Source: Tritrichomonas musculus | Taxonomy: Eukaryota; Parabasalia; Tritrichomonadida; Tritrichomonadidae | Length of the DNA stretch: 27,235 bases | Direction of reading: 5' to 3' | Assembly: GCA_039105265.1 (NCBI GenBank) | Contig: JAPFFF010000301.1 | Coordinates: 1 to 27,235 of the forward strand | In this document: piece after piece, positions 9,626-21,242 of the stretch | How positions within the stretch are numbered: the first letter of the stretch is position 1 | Layout: each line of letters opens with the position of its first letter | Made by a program: the position numbers and the translations under genes | Notes under the pieces: generated by a model | What the model saw: only the letters and a program-made list of their open reading frames with translations | What the model was told of the DNA's origin: nothing | The model's database searches: none

Positions 9626-11975
9626 ATGGAATTCAAAATCATATCTTTCAATGGAATTCAAAATCATATCTTTCAATAGAATTCAAAATCATATCTTTCA
9701 ATGGAATTCAAAATCATATCTTTCAATGGAATTCAAAATCATATCTTTCAATGGAATTCAAAATCATATCTTTCAATGGAATTCAAAATCATATCTTTCA
9801 ATGGAATTCAAAATCATATCTTTCAATGGAATTCAAAATCATATCTTTCAATGGAATTCAAAATCATATCTTTCAATAGAATTCAAAATCATATCTTTCA
9901 ATACTATTCAAAATCATATCTTTCAATACTATTCAAAATCATATCTTTCAATGGAATTCAAAATCATATCTTTCAATGGAATTCAAAATCATATCTTTCA
10001 ATGGAATTCAAAATCATATCTTTCAATGGAATTCAAAATCATATCTTTCAATGTAATTCAAAATCATATCTTTCAATGGAATTCAAAATCATATCTTTCA
10101 ATGGAATTCAAAATCATATCTTTCAATGGAATTCAAAATCATATCTTTCAATGGAATTCAAAATCATATCTTTCAATGGAATTCAAAATCATATCTTTCA
10201 ATGGAATTCAAAATCATATCTTTCAATGGAATTCAAAATCATATCTTTCAATAGAATTCAAAATCATATCTTTCAATGGAATTCAAAATCATATCTTTCA
10301 ATGGAATTCAAAATCATATCTTTCAATGGAATTCAAAATCATATCTTTCAATACTATTCAAAATCATATCTTTCAAAGGAATTCAAAATCATATCTTTCA
10401 ATAGAATTCAAAATCATATCTTTCAATGGAATTCAAAATCATATCTTTCAATGGAATTCAAAATCATATCTTTCAATGGAATTCAAAATCATATCTTTCA
10501 ATGGAATTCAAAATCATATCTTTCAATGGAATTCAAAATCATATCTTTCAATGGAATTCAAAATCATATCTTTCAATGGAATTCAAAATCATATCTTTCA
10601 ATGGAATTCAAAATCATATCTTTCAATGGAATTCAAAATCATATCTTTCAATGGAATTCAAAATCATATCTTTCAATGGAATTCAAAATCATATCTTTCA
10701 ATGGAATTCAAAATCATATCTTTCAATAGAATTCAAAATCATATCTTTCAATGGAATTCAAAATCATATCTTTCAATGGAATTCAAAATCATATCTTTCA
10801 ATAGAATTCAAAATCATATCTTTCAATACTATTCAAAATCATATCTTTCAATGGAATTCAAAATCATATCTTTCAATGGAATTCAAAATCATATCTTTCA
10901 ATGGAATTCAAAATCATATCTTTCAATGGAATTCAAAATCATATCTTTCAATGGAATTCAAAATCATATCTTTCAATGGAATTCAGAATCATATCTTTCA
11001 ATGGAATTCAAAATCATATCTTTCAATGGAATTCAGAATCATATCTTTCAATAAAATTCAAAATCATATCTTTCAATGGAATTCAAAATCATATCTTTCA
11101 ATGGAATTCAAAATCATATCTTTCAATGGAATTCAAAATCATATCTTTCAATGGAATTCAAAATCATATCTTTCAATGGAATTCAAAATCATATCTTTCA
11201 ATGGAATTCAAAATCATATCTTTCAATGGAATTCAAAATCATATCTTTCAATGGAATTCAAAATCATATCTTTCAATGGAATTCAAAATCATATCTTTCA
11301 ATGGAATTCAAAATCATATCTTTCAATCTAATTCAAAATCATATCTTTCAATGTAATTCAAAATCATATCTTTCAATGGAATTCAAAATCATATCTTTCA
11401 ATGGAATTCAAAATCATATCTTTCAATGGAATTCAAAATCATATCTTTCAATGGAATTCAAAATCATATCTTTCAATAGAATTCAAAATCATATCTTTCA
11501 ATGGAATTCAAAATCATATCTTTCAATGGAATTCAAAATCATATCTTTCAATGGAATTCAAAATCATATCTTTCAATAGAATTCAAAATCATATCTTTCA
11601 ATGGAATTCAAAATCATATCTTTCAATGGAATTCAAAATCATATCTTTCAATGTAATTCAAAATCATATCTTTCAATGGAATTCAAAATCATATCTTTCA
11701 ATGGAATTCAAAATCATATCTTTCAATGGAATTCAAAATCATATCTTTCAATGGAATTCAAAATCATATCTTTCAATGGAATTCAAAATCATATCTTTCA
11801 ATGGAATTCAAAATCATATCTTTCAATGGAATTCAAAATCATATCTTTCAATGGAATTCAAAATCATATCTTTCAATGGAATTCAAAATCATATCTTTCA
11901 ATAGAATTCAAAATCATATCTTTCAATACTATTCAAAATCATATCTTTCAAAGGAATTCAAAATCATATCTTTCA

Positions 11976-14900
11976 ATGGAATTCAAAATCATATCTTTCA
12001 ATGTAATTCAAAATCATATCTTTCAATGGAATTCAAAATCATATCTTTCAATGGAATTCAAAATCATATCTTTCAATGGAATTCAAAATCATATCTTTCA
12101 ATGGAATTCAAAATCATATCTTTCAATGGAATTCAAAATCATATCTTTCAATAACATTCAAAATCATATCTTTCAATGGAATTCAAAATCATATCTTTCA
12201 ATTCTATTCAAAATCATATCTTTTAATAGAATTCAAAATCATATCTTTCAATAGAATTCAAAATCATATCTTTCAATGGAATTCAAAATCATATCTTTCA
12301 ATGGAATTCAAAATCATATCTTTCAATTTCATTCAAAATCATATCTTTCAATGGAATTCAAAATCATATCTTTCAATGGAATTCAAAATCATATCTTTCA
12401 ATGGAATTCAAAATCATATCTTTCAATAGAATTCAAAATCATATCTTTCAATAGAATTCAAAATCATATCTTTCAATGGAATTCAAAATCATATCTTTCA
12501 ATGAATTCAAAATCATATCTTTCAATGGAATTCAAAATCATATCTTTCAATGGAATTCAAAATCATATCTTTCAATGGAATTCAAAATCATATCTTTCAA
12601 TGGAATTCAAAATCATATCTTTCAATGGAATTCAAAATCATATCTTTCAATGGAATTCAAAATCATATCTTTCAATGGAATTCAAAATCATATCTTTCAA
12701 TAGAATTCAAAATCATATCTTTCAATAGAATTCAAAATCATATCTTTCAATACTATTCAAAATCATATCTTTCAATGGAATTCAAAATCATATCTTTCAA
12801 TGGAATTCAAAATCATATCTTTCAATGGAATTCAAAATCATATCTTTCAATGGAATTCAAAATCATATCTTTCAATGGAATTCAAAATCATATCTTTCAA
12901 TGGAATTCAAAATCATATCTTTCAATGGAATTCAAAATCATATCTTTCAATAACATTCAAAATCATATCTTTCAATGGAATTCAAAATCATATCTTTCAA
13001 TGGAATTCAAAATCATATCTTTCAATGGAATTCAAAATCATATCTTTCAATGTAATTCAAAATCATATCTTTCAATGGAATTCAAAATCATATCTTTCAA
13101 TGGAATTCAAAATCATATCTTTCAATGGAATTCAAAATCATATCTTTCAATGGAATTCAAAATCATATCTTTCAATGGAATTCAAAATCATATCTTTCAA
13201 TGGAATTCAAAATCATATCTTTCAATGGAATTCAAAATCATATCTTTCAATGGAATTCAAAATCATATCTTTCAATGGAATTCAAAATCATATCTTTCAA
13301 TGGAATTCAGAATCATATCTTTCAATGGAATTCAAAATCATATCTTTCAATGGAATTCAGAATCATATCTTTCAATAAAATTCAAAATCATATCTTTCAA
13401 TGGAATTCAAAATCATATCTTTCAATGTAATTCAAAATCATATCTTTCAATGTAATTCAAAATCATATCTTTCAATACTATTCAAAATCATATCTTTCAA
13501 TGGAATTCAGAATCATATCTTTCAATGGAATTCAAAATCATATCTTTCAATGGAATTCAAAATCATATCTTTCAATGGAATTCAAAATCATATCTTTCAA
13601 TAGAATTCAAAATCATATCTTTCAATGTAATTCAAAATCATATCTTTCAATGGAATTCAGAATCATATCTTTCAATGGAATTCAAAATCATATCTTTCAA
13701 TGTAATTCAAAATCATATCTTTCAATGGAATTCAAAATCATATCTTTCAATGGAATTCAAAATCATATCTTTCAATGGAATTCAAAATCATATCTTTCAA
13801 TGGAATTCAAAATCATATCTTTCAATGGAATTCAAAATCATATCTTTCAATAACATTCAAAATCATATCTTTCAATGGAATTCAAAATCATATCTTTCAA
13901 TTCTATTCAAAATCATATCTTTTAATAGAATTCAAAATCATATCTTTCAATAGAATTCAAAATCATATCTTTCAATGGAATTCAAAATCATATCTTTCAA
14001 TGGAATTCAAAATCATATCTTTCAATTTCATTCAAAATCATATCTTTCAATGGAATTCAAAATCATATCTTTCAATGGAATTCAAAATCATATCTTTCAA
14101 TGGAATTCAAAATCATATCTTTCAATAGAATTCAAAATCATATCTTTCAATAGAATTCAAAATCATATCTTTCAATGGAATTCAAAATCATATCTTTCAA
14201 TGGAATTCAGAATCATATCTTTCAATGGAATTCAAAATCATATCTTTCAATGGAATTCAAAATCATATCTTTCAATGGAATTCAAAATCATATCTTTCAA
14301 TGGAATTCAAAATCATATCTTTCAATGGAATTCAAAATCATATCTTTCAATGGAATTCAAAATCATATCTTTCAATAGAATTCAAAATCATATCTTTCAA
14401 TAGAATTCAAAATCATATCTTTCAATACTATTCAAAATCATATCTTTCAATGGAATTCAAAATCATATCTTTCAATGGAATTCAAAATCATATCTTTCAA
14501 TGGAATTCAAAATCATATCTTTCAATGGAATTCAAAATCATATCTTTCAATGGAATTCAAAATCATATCTTTCAATGGAATTCAAAATCATATCTTTCAA
14601 TGGAATTCAAAATCATATCTTTCAATAACATTCAAAATCATATCTTTCAATGGAATTCAAAATCATATCTTTCAATGGAATTCAAAATCATATCTTTCAA
14701 TGGAATTCAAAATCATATCTTTCAATGTAATTCAAAATCATATCTTTCAATGGAATTCAAAATCATATCTTTCAATGGAATTCAAAATCATATCTTTCAA
14801 TGGAATTCAAAATCATATCTTTCAATGGAATTCAAAATCATATCTTTCAATGGAATTCAAAATCATATCTTTCAATGGAATTCAAAATCATATCTTTCAA

Positions 14901-15349
14901 TGGAATTCAAAATCATATCTTTCAATGGAATTCAAAATCATATCTTTCAATGGAATTCAAAATCATATCTTTCAATGGAATTCAGAATCATATCTTTCAA
15001 TGGAATTCAAAATCATATCTTTCAATGGAATTCAGAATCATATCTTTCAATAAAATTCAAAATCATATCTTTCAATGGAATTCAAAATCATATCTTTCAA
15101 TGTAATTCAAAATCATATCTTTCAATGTAATTCAAAATCATATCTTTCAATACTATTCAAAATCATATCTTTCAATGGAATTCAGAATCATATCTTTCAA
15201 TGGAATTCAAAATCATATCTTTCAATGGAATTCAAAATCATATCTTTCAATGGAATTCAAAATCATATCTTTCAATAGAATTCAAAATCATATCTTTCAA
15301 TGTAATTCAAAATCATATCTTTCAATGGAATTCAGAATCATATCTTTCA
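11976..15349 (+). repeat. Tandem duplication of a 67/68-monomer block inside the satellite
   Basis: The order of variable triplets in 11976-13674 is repeated in 13675-15349. Landmarks GTA, AAC, TCT, TTC, the two TTCAG monomers, AAA, GTA-GTA and ACT all recur at an offset of 1699 bases before about 12500 and 1675 bases after it. The 24-base difference is the single short monomer present only in the first copy. Where I compared them, the copies otherwise agree in window triplets and core variants except for one monomer near 14200 that carries TTCAG only in the second copy. Confidence 0.85.
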
Positions 15350-15560
15350 ATGGAATTCAAAATCATATCTTTCAATGGAATTCAAAATCATATCTTTCAA
15401 TGGAATTCAGAATCATATCTTTCAATAAAATTCAAAATCATATTATAATATTTCAATATATATTTAAATTATCATGCTTACTTGATTTACAAATATAATG
15501 ATGAAACATAATTAATTATTATTATTGTTTATTAATTGCTATTTTAAAATGAAAAGAAAA

Positions 15561-16165
15561 TCATTTTGAAAGTAATTGCTTAATTTCGTAATTTTCAGAA
15601 TAGTCGATTGGTTTTTTCCCATGACTATCTTCAATATTAATGTCAATCTCTTTCTTTTCGAGCAAAAGTTTTATTATTTCAGGATTTCCTATTTCAACTG
15701 CAAGATGCAATGCTGTCTTCTCTTCCATTTGATTATTGCCTGAGAGATGGAATGATTTTTCATTAATATCAATATCTGGCCTACCCAACAATGACTTGAT
15801 TGCATTAATGTTTTGTTTCTCAATAGACATGTATAATGCTGTTTGCTCAAAAATTTCGATTTCATTGCCAAATATTGCTTTCATTGATCTGCTATTTATA
15901 TCAATTTTGTCTGATATATTGATAAATTCATTTGAAAGAAATAATTGAATAATTTCAACTTGGTCATGGTCAATTGCAAAAAGTAATGGAGACAAGTCAA
16001 TTATCTCTTTTTTGTTTTGATAAAATTCATTTTTTTCTGACTTACATGATACATTAATATTAAGATTTTCATTAGCTAGCAAAAGCTTCACAATTTCAAT
16101 GTTTTCTTTTTCAACTGCCAAATATAATGCTGTCTTATAAATTATTATTATATCAAAATTTCATT
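15561..16165 (-). pseudogene. Ankyrin-repeat C-terminal part of the split ankyrin gene
   Basis: The minus frame is open from about 16150 to a TGA at 15561-15563. The ATG-less start KTALYLAVEKENIEIVKLLL is a full ankyrin core. After it come repeats with SPLLFAIDHDQVEIIQLFLS, TALYMSIEKQNINAIKSLLG, and TALHLAVEIGNPEIIKLLLEKKEIDIN, and the C-terminus GKKPIDYSENYEIKQLLSK. That is about four ankyrin repeats over 190 residues. Ankyrin repeats mediate protein binding. The first codons up to about 16085 coincide with the 149-bp module repeated to the right, so this segment looks like the original 3' end of the gene whose 5' part lies at 22448-21243. Alone, its first methionine (16121) would give a 186-aa protein, but the ORF starts inside a repeat, next to satellite, so I treat it as a separated 3' part. 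Confidence 0.75.
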
Positions 16166-16429
16166 CGAAGATATGATTTTGAATGTTATTGAAAGATATG
16201 ATTTTGAATGTTATTGAAAGATATGATTTTGAATAGAATTGAAAGATATGATTTTGAATAGAATTGAAAGATATGATTTTGAATTAGATTGAAAGATATG
16301 ATTTTGAATTCCATTGAAAGATATGATTTTGAATTCCATTGAAAGATATGATTTTGAATTCCATTGAAAGATATGATTTTGAATTACATTGAAAGATATG
16401 ATTTTGAATTACATTGAAAGATATGATTT

Positions 16430-19400
16430 GAAATTTTATAAAAAATTAAAGAAAATATTAAGAACATTGATATCAAGTTTGTCATTACTTAATAAAAGTT
16501 TCACAATTTCAATGTTTTCTTTTTCAACTGCCAAATATAATGCTGTCTTATAAATTATTATTATATCAAAATTTCATTCGAAGATATGATTTTGAATGTT
16601 ATTGAAAGATATGATTTTGAATTACATTGAAAGATATGATTTTGAATTACATTGAAAGATATGATTTTGAATTTCATTGAAAGATATGATTTTGAATTCT
16701 ATTGAAAGATATGATTTTGAATTCCATTGAAAGATATGATTTTGAATTACATTGAAAGATATGATTTTGAATTCCATTGAAAGATATGATTTTGAATTCC
16801 ATTGAAAGATATGATTTTGAATTACATTGAAAGATATGATTTTGAATTTCATTGAAAGATATGATTTTGAATTCCATTGAAAGATATGATTTTGAATTCC
16901 ATTGAAAGATATGATTTTGAATTCCATTGAAAGATATGATTTTGAATTCTATTGAAAGATATGATTTTGAATTCCATTGAAAGATATGATTTTGAATAGT
17001 ATTGAAAGATATGATTTTGAATTACATTGAAAGATATGATTTTGAATTCCATTGAAAGATATGATTTTGAATTCCATTGAAAGATATGATTTTGAATTTC
17101 ATTGAAAGATATGATTTTGAATTACATTGAAAGATATGATTTTGAATTCTATTGAAAGATATGATTTTGAATTACATTGAAAGATATGATTTTGAATTCC
17201 ATTGAAAGATATGATTTGAAATTTTATAAAAAATTAAAGAAAATATTAAGAACATTGATATCAAGTTTGTCATTACTTAATAAAAGTTTCACAATTTTAA
17301 TGTTTTCTTTTTCAACTGCCAAATATAATGCTGTCTTATAAATTATTATTATATCAAAATTTCATTCGAAGATATGATTTTGAATGTTATTGAAAGATAT
17401 GATTTTGAATTACATTGAAAGATATGATTTTGAATTACATTGAAAGATATGATTTTGAATGTTATTGAAAGATATGATTTTGAATTACATTGAAAGATAT
17501 GATTTTGAATTCCATTGAAAGATATGATTTTGAATTACATTGAAAGATATGATTTTGAATTCCATTGAAAGATATGATTTTGAATTCCATTGAAAGATAT
17601 GATTTTGAATTACATTGAAAGATATGATTTTGAATTACATTGAAAGATATGATTTGAAATTTTATAAAAAATTAAAGAAAATATTAAGAACATTGATATC
17701 AAGTTTGTCATTATTTAATAAAAGTTTCACAATTTCAATGTTTTCTTTTTCAACTGCCAAATATAATGCTGTCTTATAAATTATTATTATATCAAAATTT
17801 CATTCGAAGATATGATTTTGAATGTTATTGAAAGATATGATTTTGAATTTCATTGAAAGATATGATTTTGAATTCCATTGAAAGATATGATTTTGAATTA
17901 CATTGAAAGATATGATTTTGAATTAGATTGAAAGATATGATTTTGAATTCCATTGAAAGATATGATTTTGAATTCCATTGAAAGATATGATTTTGAATGA
18001 AATTGAAAGATATGATTTTGAATTACATTGAAAGATATGATTTTGAATTACATTGAAAGATATGATTTGAAATTTTATAAAAAATTAAAGAAAATATTAA
18101 GAACATTGATATCAAGTTTGTCATTACTTAATAAAAGTTTCACAATTTCAATGTTTTCTTTTTCAACTGCCAAATATAATGCTGTCTTATAAATTATTAT
18201 TATATCAAAATTTCATTCGAAGATATGATTTTGAATGTTATTGAAAGATATGATTTTGAATTCCATTGAAAGATATGATTTTGAATTCCATTGAAAGATA
18301 TGATTTTGAATTTCATTGAAAGATATGATTTTGAATTCTATTGAAAGATATGATTTTGAATTCCATTGAAAGATATGATTTGAAATTTTATAAAAAATTA
18401 AAGAAAATATTAAGAACATTGATATCAAGTTTGTCATTACTTAATAAAAGTTTCACAATTTCAATGTTTTCTTTTTCAACTGCCAAATATAATGCTGTCT
18501 TATAAATTATTATTATATCAAAATTTCATTCGAAGATATGATTTTGAATTCCATTGAAAGATATGATTTTGAATTCCATTGAAAGATATGATTTTGAATT
18601 ACATTGAAAGATATGATTTTGAATTCCATTGAAAGATATGATTTGAAATTTTATAAAAAATTAAAGAAAATATTAAGAACATTGATATCAAGTTTGTCAT
18701 TACTTAATAAAAGTTTCACAATTTCAATGTTTTCTTTTTCAACTGCCAAATATAATGCTGTCTTATAAATTATTATTATATCAAAATTTCATTCGAAGAT
18801 ATGATTTTGAATTCCATTGAAAGATATGATTTTGAATTCCATTGAAAGATATGATTTTGAATTACATTGAAAGATATGATTTTGAATTCCATTGAAAGAT
18901 ATGATTTGAAATTTTATAAAAAATTAAAGAAAATATTAAGAACATTGATATCAAGTTTGTCATTACTTAATAAAAGTTTCACAATTTCAATGTTTTCTTT
19001 TTCAACTGCCAAATATAATGCTGTCTTATAAATTATTATTATATCAAAATTTCATTCGAAGATATGATTTTGAATGTTATTGAAAGATATGATTTTGAAT
19101 TCCATTGAAAGATATGACTTTGAATGAAATTGAAAGATATGATTTTGAATAGAATTGAAAGATATGATTTGAAATTTTATAAAAAATTATGAAAAATATA
19201 TCCAAGATTGATATCAAGTTTGTCATTACTTAATAAAAGTTTCACAATTTCAATGTTTTCTTTTTCAACTGCCAAATATAATGCTGTCTTATAAATTATT
19301 ATTATATCAAAATTTCATTCGAAGATATGATTTTGAATTCCATTGAAAGATATGATTTTGAATTACATTGAAAGATATGATTTTGAATTCCATTGAAAGA

Positions 19401-20695
19401 TATGATTTTGAATTCCATTGAAAGATATGATTTTGAATTACATTGAAAGATATGATTTTGAATTCCATTGAAAGATATGATTTTGAATTACATTGAAAGA
19501 TATGATTTTGAATTCTATTGAAAGATATGATTTTGAATTCCATTGAAAGATATGATTTTGAATTCCATTGAAAGATATGATTTTGAATTCCATTGAAAGA
19601 TATGATTTTGAATTCTATTGAAAGATATGATTTTGAATTACATTGAAAGATATGATTTTGAATTACATTGAAAGATATGATTTTGAATTCCATTGAAAGA
19701 TATGATTTTGAATTAGATTGAAAGATATGATTTTGAATTCTATTGAAAGATATGATTTTGAATGTTATTGAAAGATATGATTTTGAATTCCATTGAAAGA
19801 TATGATTTTGAATGAAATTGAAAGATATGATTTTGAATTACATTGAAAGATATGATTTTGAATTACATTGAAAGATATGATTTGAAATTTTATAAAAAAT
19901 TAAAGAAAATATTAAGAACATTGATATCAAGTTTGTCATTACTTAATAAAAGTTTCACAATTTCAATGTTTTCTTTTTCAACTGCCAAATATAATGCTGT
20001 CTTATAAATTATTATTATATCAAAATTTCATTCGAAGATATGATTTTGAATGAAATTTAAAGATATGATTTTGAATTCCATTGAAAGATATGATTTTGAA
20101 TTTCATTGAAAGATATGATTTTGAATCCAATTGAAAGATATGATTTTGAATTCCATTGAAAGATATGATTTTGAATTCTATTGAAAGATATGATTTTGAA
20201 TGAAATTTAAAGATATGATTTTGAATTCCATTGAAAGATATGATTTTGAATTTCATTGAAAGATATGATTTTGAATCCAATTGAAAGATATGATTTTGAA
20301 TTAGATTGAAAGATATGATTTTGAATTCCATTGAAAGATATGATTTTGAATGTTATTGAAAGATATGATTTTGAATTACATTGAAAGATATGATTTTGAA
20401 TGAAATTGAAAGATATGATTTTGAATTCCATTGAAAGATATGATTTTGAATGAAATTGAAAGATATGATTTTGAATTCTATTGAAAGATATGATTTTGAA
20501 TTACATTGAAAGATATGATTTTGAATTCCATTGAAAGATATGATTTGAAATTTTATAAAAAATTAAAGAAAATATTAAGAACATTGATATCAAGTTTGTC
20601 ATTACTTAATAAAAGTTTCACAATTTCAATGTTTTCTTTTTCAACTGCCAAATATAATGCTGTCTTATAAATTATTATTATATCAAAATTTCATT
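16430..20695 (-). pseudogene. Ten 149-bp ankyrin-repeat modules
   Basis: Modules lie at 16430-16578, 17218-17366, 17656-17804, 18069-18217, 18382-18530, 18645-18793, 18908-19056, 19171-19319, 19884-20032 and 20547-20695, all exactly 149 bp. On the minus strand each encodes KTALYLAVEK, then ENIEIVKLLLS, then NDKLDIN, one ankyrin core, followed by VLNIFFNFL and a TAA. A TGA precedes the core in the same frame, so no module can be read through from the satellite on either side. I found no trichomonad splice signals (GTATGT-like 5' end, ACTAAC...CAG 3' end) at the edges. Most modules are almost identical, with single changes at about 17297 and 17714. The module at 19171-19319 has a diverged stretch of about 20 bases after the TAA. 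They appear to be copies of the module shared with the C-terminal part at 15561-16165. Confidence 0.85.
18531..19056 (-). repeat. Exact tandem duplication of a satellite-plus-module unit (2 x 263 bp)
   Basis: Units 18531-18793 and 18794-19056 each consist of a four-monomer satellite block with windows (plus strand) TCC, TCC, TAC, TCC and one 149-bp ankyrin module. I see no difference between them. This shows that the composite unit duplicates as a whole. Confidence 0.85.
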
Positions 20696-21242
20696 CGAAG
20701 ATATGATTTTGAATGTTATTGAAAGATATGATTTTGAATTTCATTGAAAGATATGATTTTGAATTCCATTGAAAGATATGATTTTGAATTCCATTGAAAG
20801 ATATGATTTTGAATTCCATTGAAAGATATGATTTTGAATTTCATTGAAAGATATGATTTTGAATTTCATTGAAAGATATGATTTTGAATTCCATTGAAAG
20901 ATATGATTTTGAATTCCATTGAAAGATATGATTTTGAATTTCATTGAAAGATATGATTTTGAATTTCATTGAAAGATATGATTTTGAATTCCATTGAAAG
21001 ATATGATTTTGAATTTCATTGAAAGATATGATTTTGAATTCCATTGAAAGATATGATTTTGAATTCCATTGAAAGATATGATTTTGAATTTCATTGAAAG
21101 ATATGATTTTGAATTCCATTGAAAGATATGATTTTGAATTCCATTGAAAGATATGATTTTGAATTCCATTGAAAGATATGATTTTGAATTACATTGAAAG
21201 ATATGATTTTGAATTCCATTGAAAGATATGATTTTGACGTAA

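Larger units (their letters stand above)
6060..15442 (+). repeat. 25-bp satellite array, 375 monomers
   Basis: The array is a head-to-tail run of a 25-bp unit. Each unit has a nearly constant 22-base core (ending in TTTCAAT and beginning with ATTCAAAATC) and a three-base variable window between CAAT and ATTC. The first window is at 6078-6080 and the last at 15427-15429, a distance of 9349 bases, equal to 374 periods minus one base. The single short monomer lies near 12501 (two bases instead of three in the window). Window triplets seen are GGA (dominant), AGA, GTA, ACT, AAC, TCT, TTC, GAA, CTA and AAA. Core changes are few: an A-to-G change giving TTCAG, a C-to-A change near 6170, CAAA for CAAT at about 10375 and 11950, and TTTTAAT at about 12221 and 13920. 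The GGA, AGA, GTA, GAA, CTA and AAA forms each contain GAATTC or a close relative. Long ORFs in all three frames are a consequence of the 25-bp period, not evidence of genes. Confidence 0.97.
16166..21238 (-). repeat. Composite array: 25-bp satellite blocks alternating with ten ankyrin modules
   Basis: The same 25-bp satellite as at 6060-15442 appears in the opposite orientation in eleven blocks: 16166-16429, 16579-17217, 17367-17655, 17805-18068, 18218-18381, 18531-18644, 18794-18907, 19057-19170, 19320-19883, 20033-20546 and 20696-21238. The first ten have lengths of 25n+14 with n = 10, 25, 11, 10, 6, 4, 4, 4, 22 and 20. The last holds about 21 monomers and ends at the N-terminal ankyrin ORF. 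Window triplets written in the plus-array sense are GGA, GTA, AGA, GAA, AAC, TCT, CTA, TTC, ACT and TGG. Core changes are rare (ATTT for ATTG near 20051 and 20211, GACTTT near 19116). The modules between blocks are listed separately. Confidence 0.93.

Noticed and set aside
6060-15442. CRISPR array
   Set aside because: There are no spacers: the variable part is only three bases, repeats are contiguous, and the setting is eukaryotic with no cas-like genes.
6003-15498. Dozens of overlapping ORFs up to 492 aa with EFKIISFNGIQNHIFQ-type repeats
   Set aside because: They follow from a 25-bp period with no stop in the common monomer, which opens all three frames with the same peptide. Variant triplets create stops at random points, and the starts lie inside the repeat.
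16166-21238. Satellite blocks as introns joining ankyrin modules
   Set aside because: Module edges lack the trichomonad donor and branch/acceptor motifs, and every module has an in-frame stop right after its ankyrin core.
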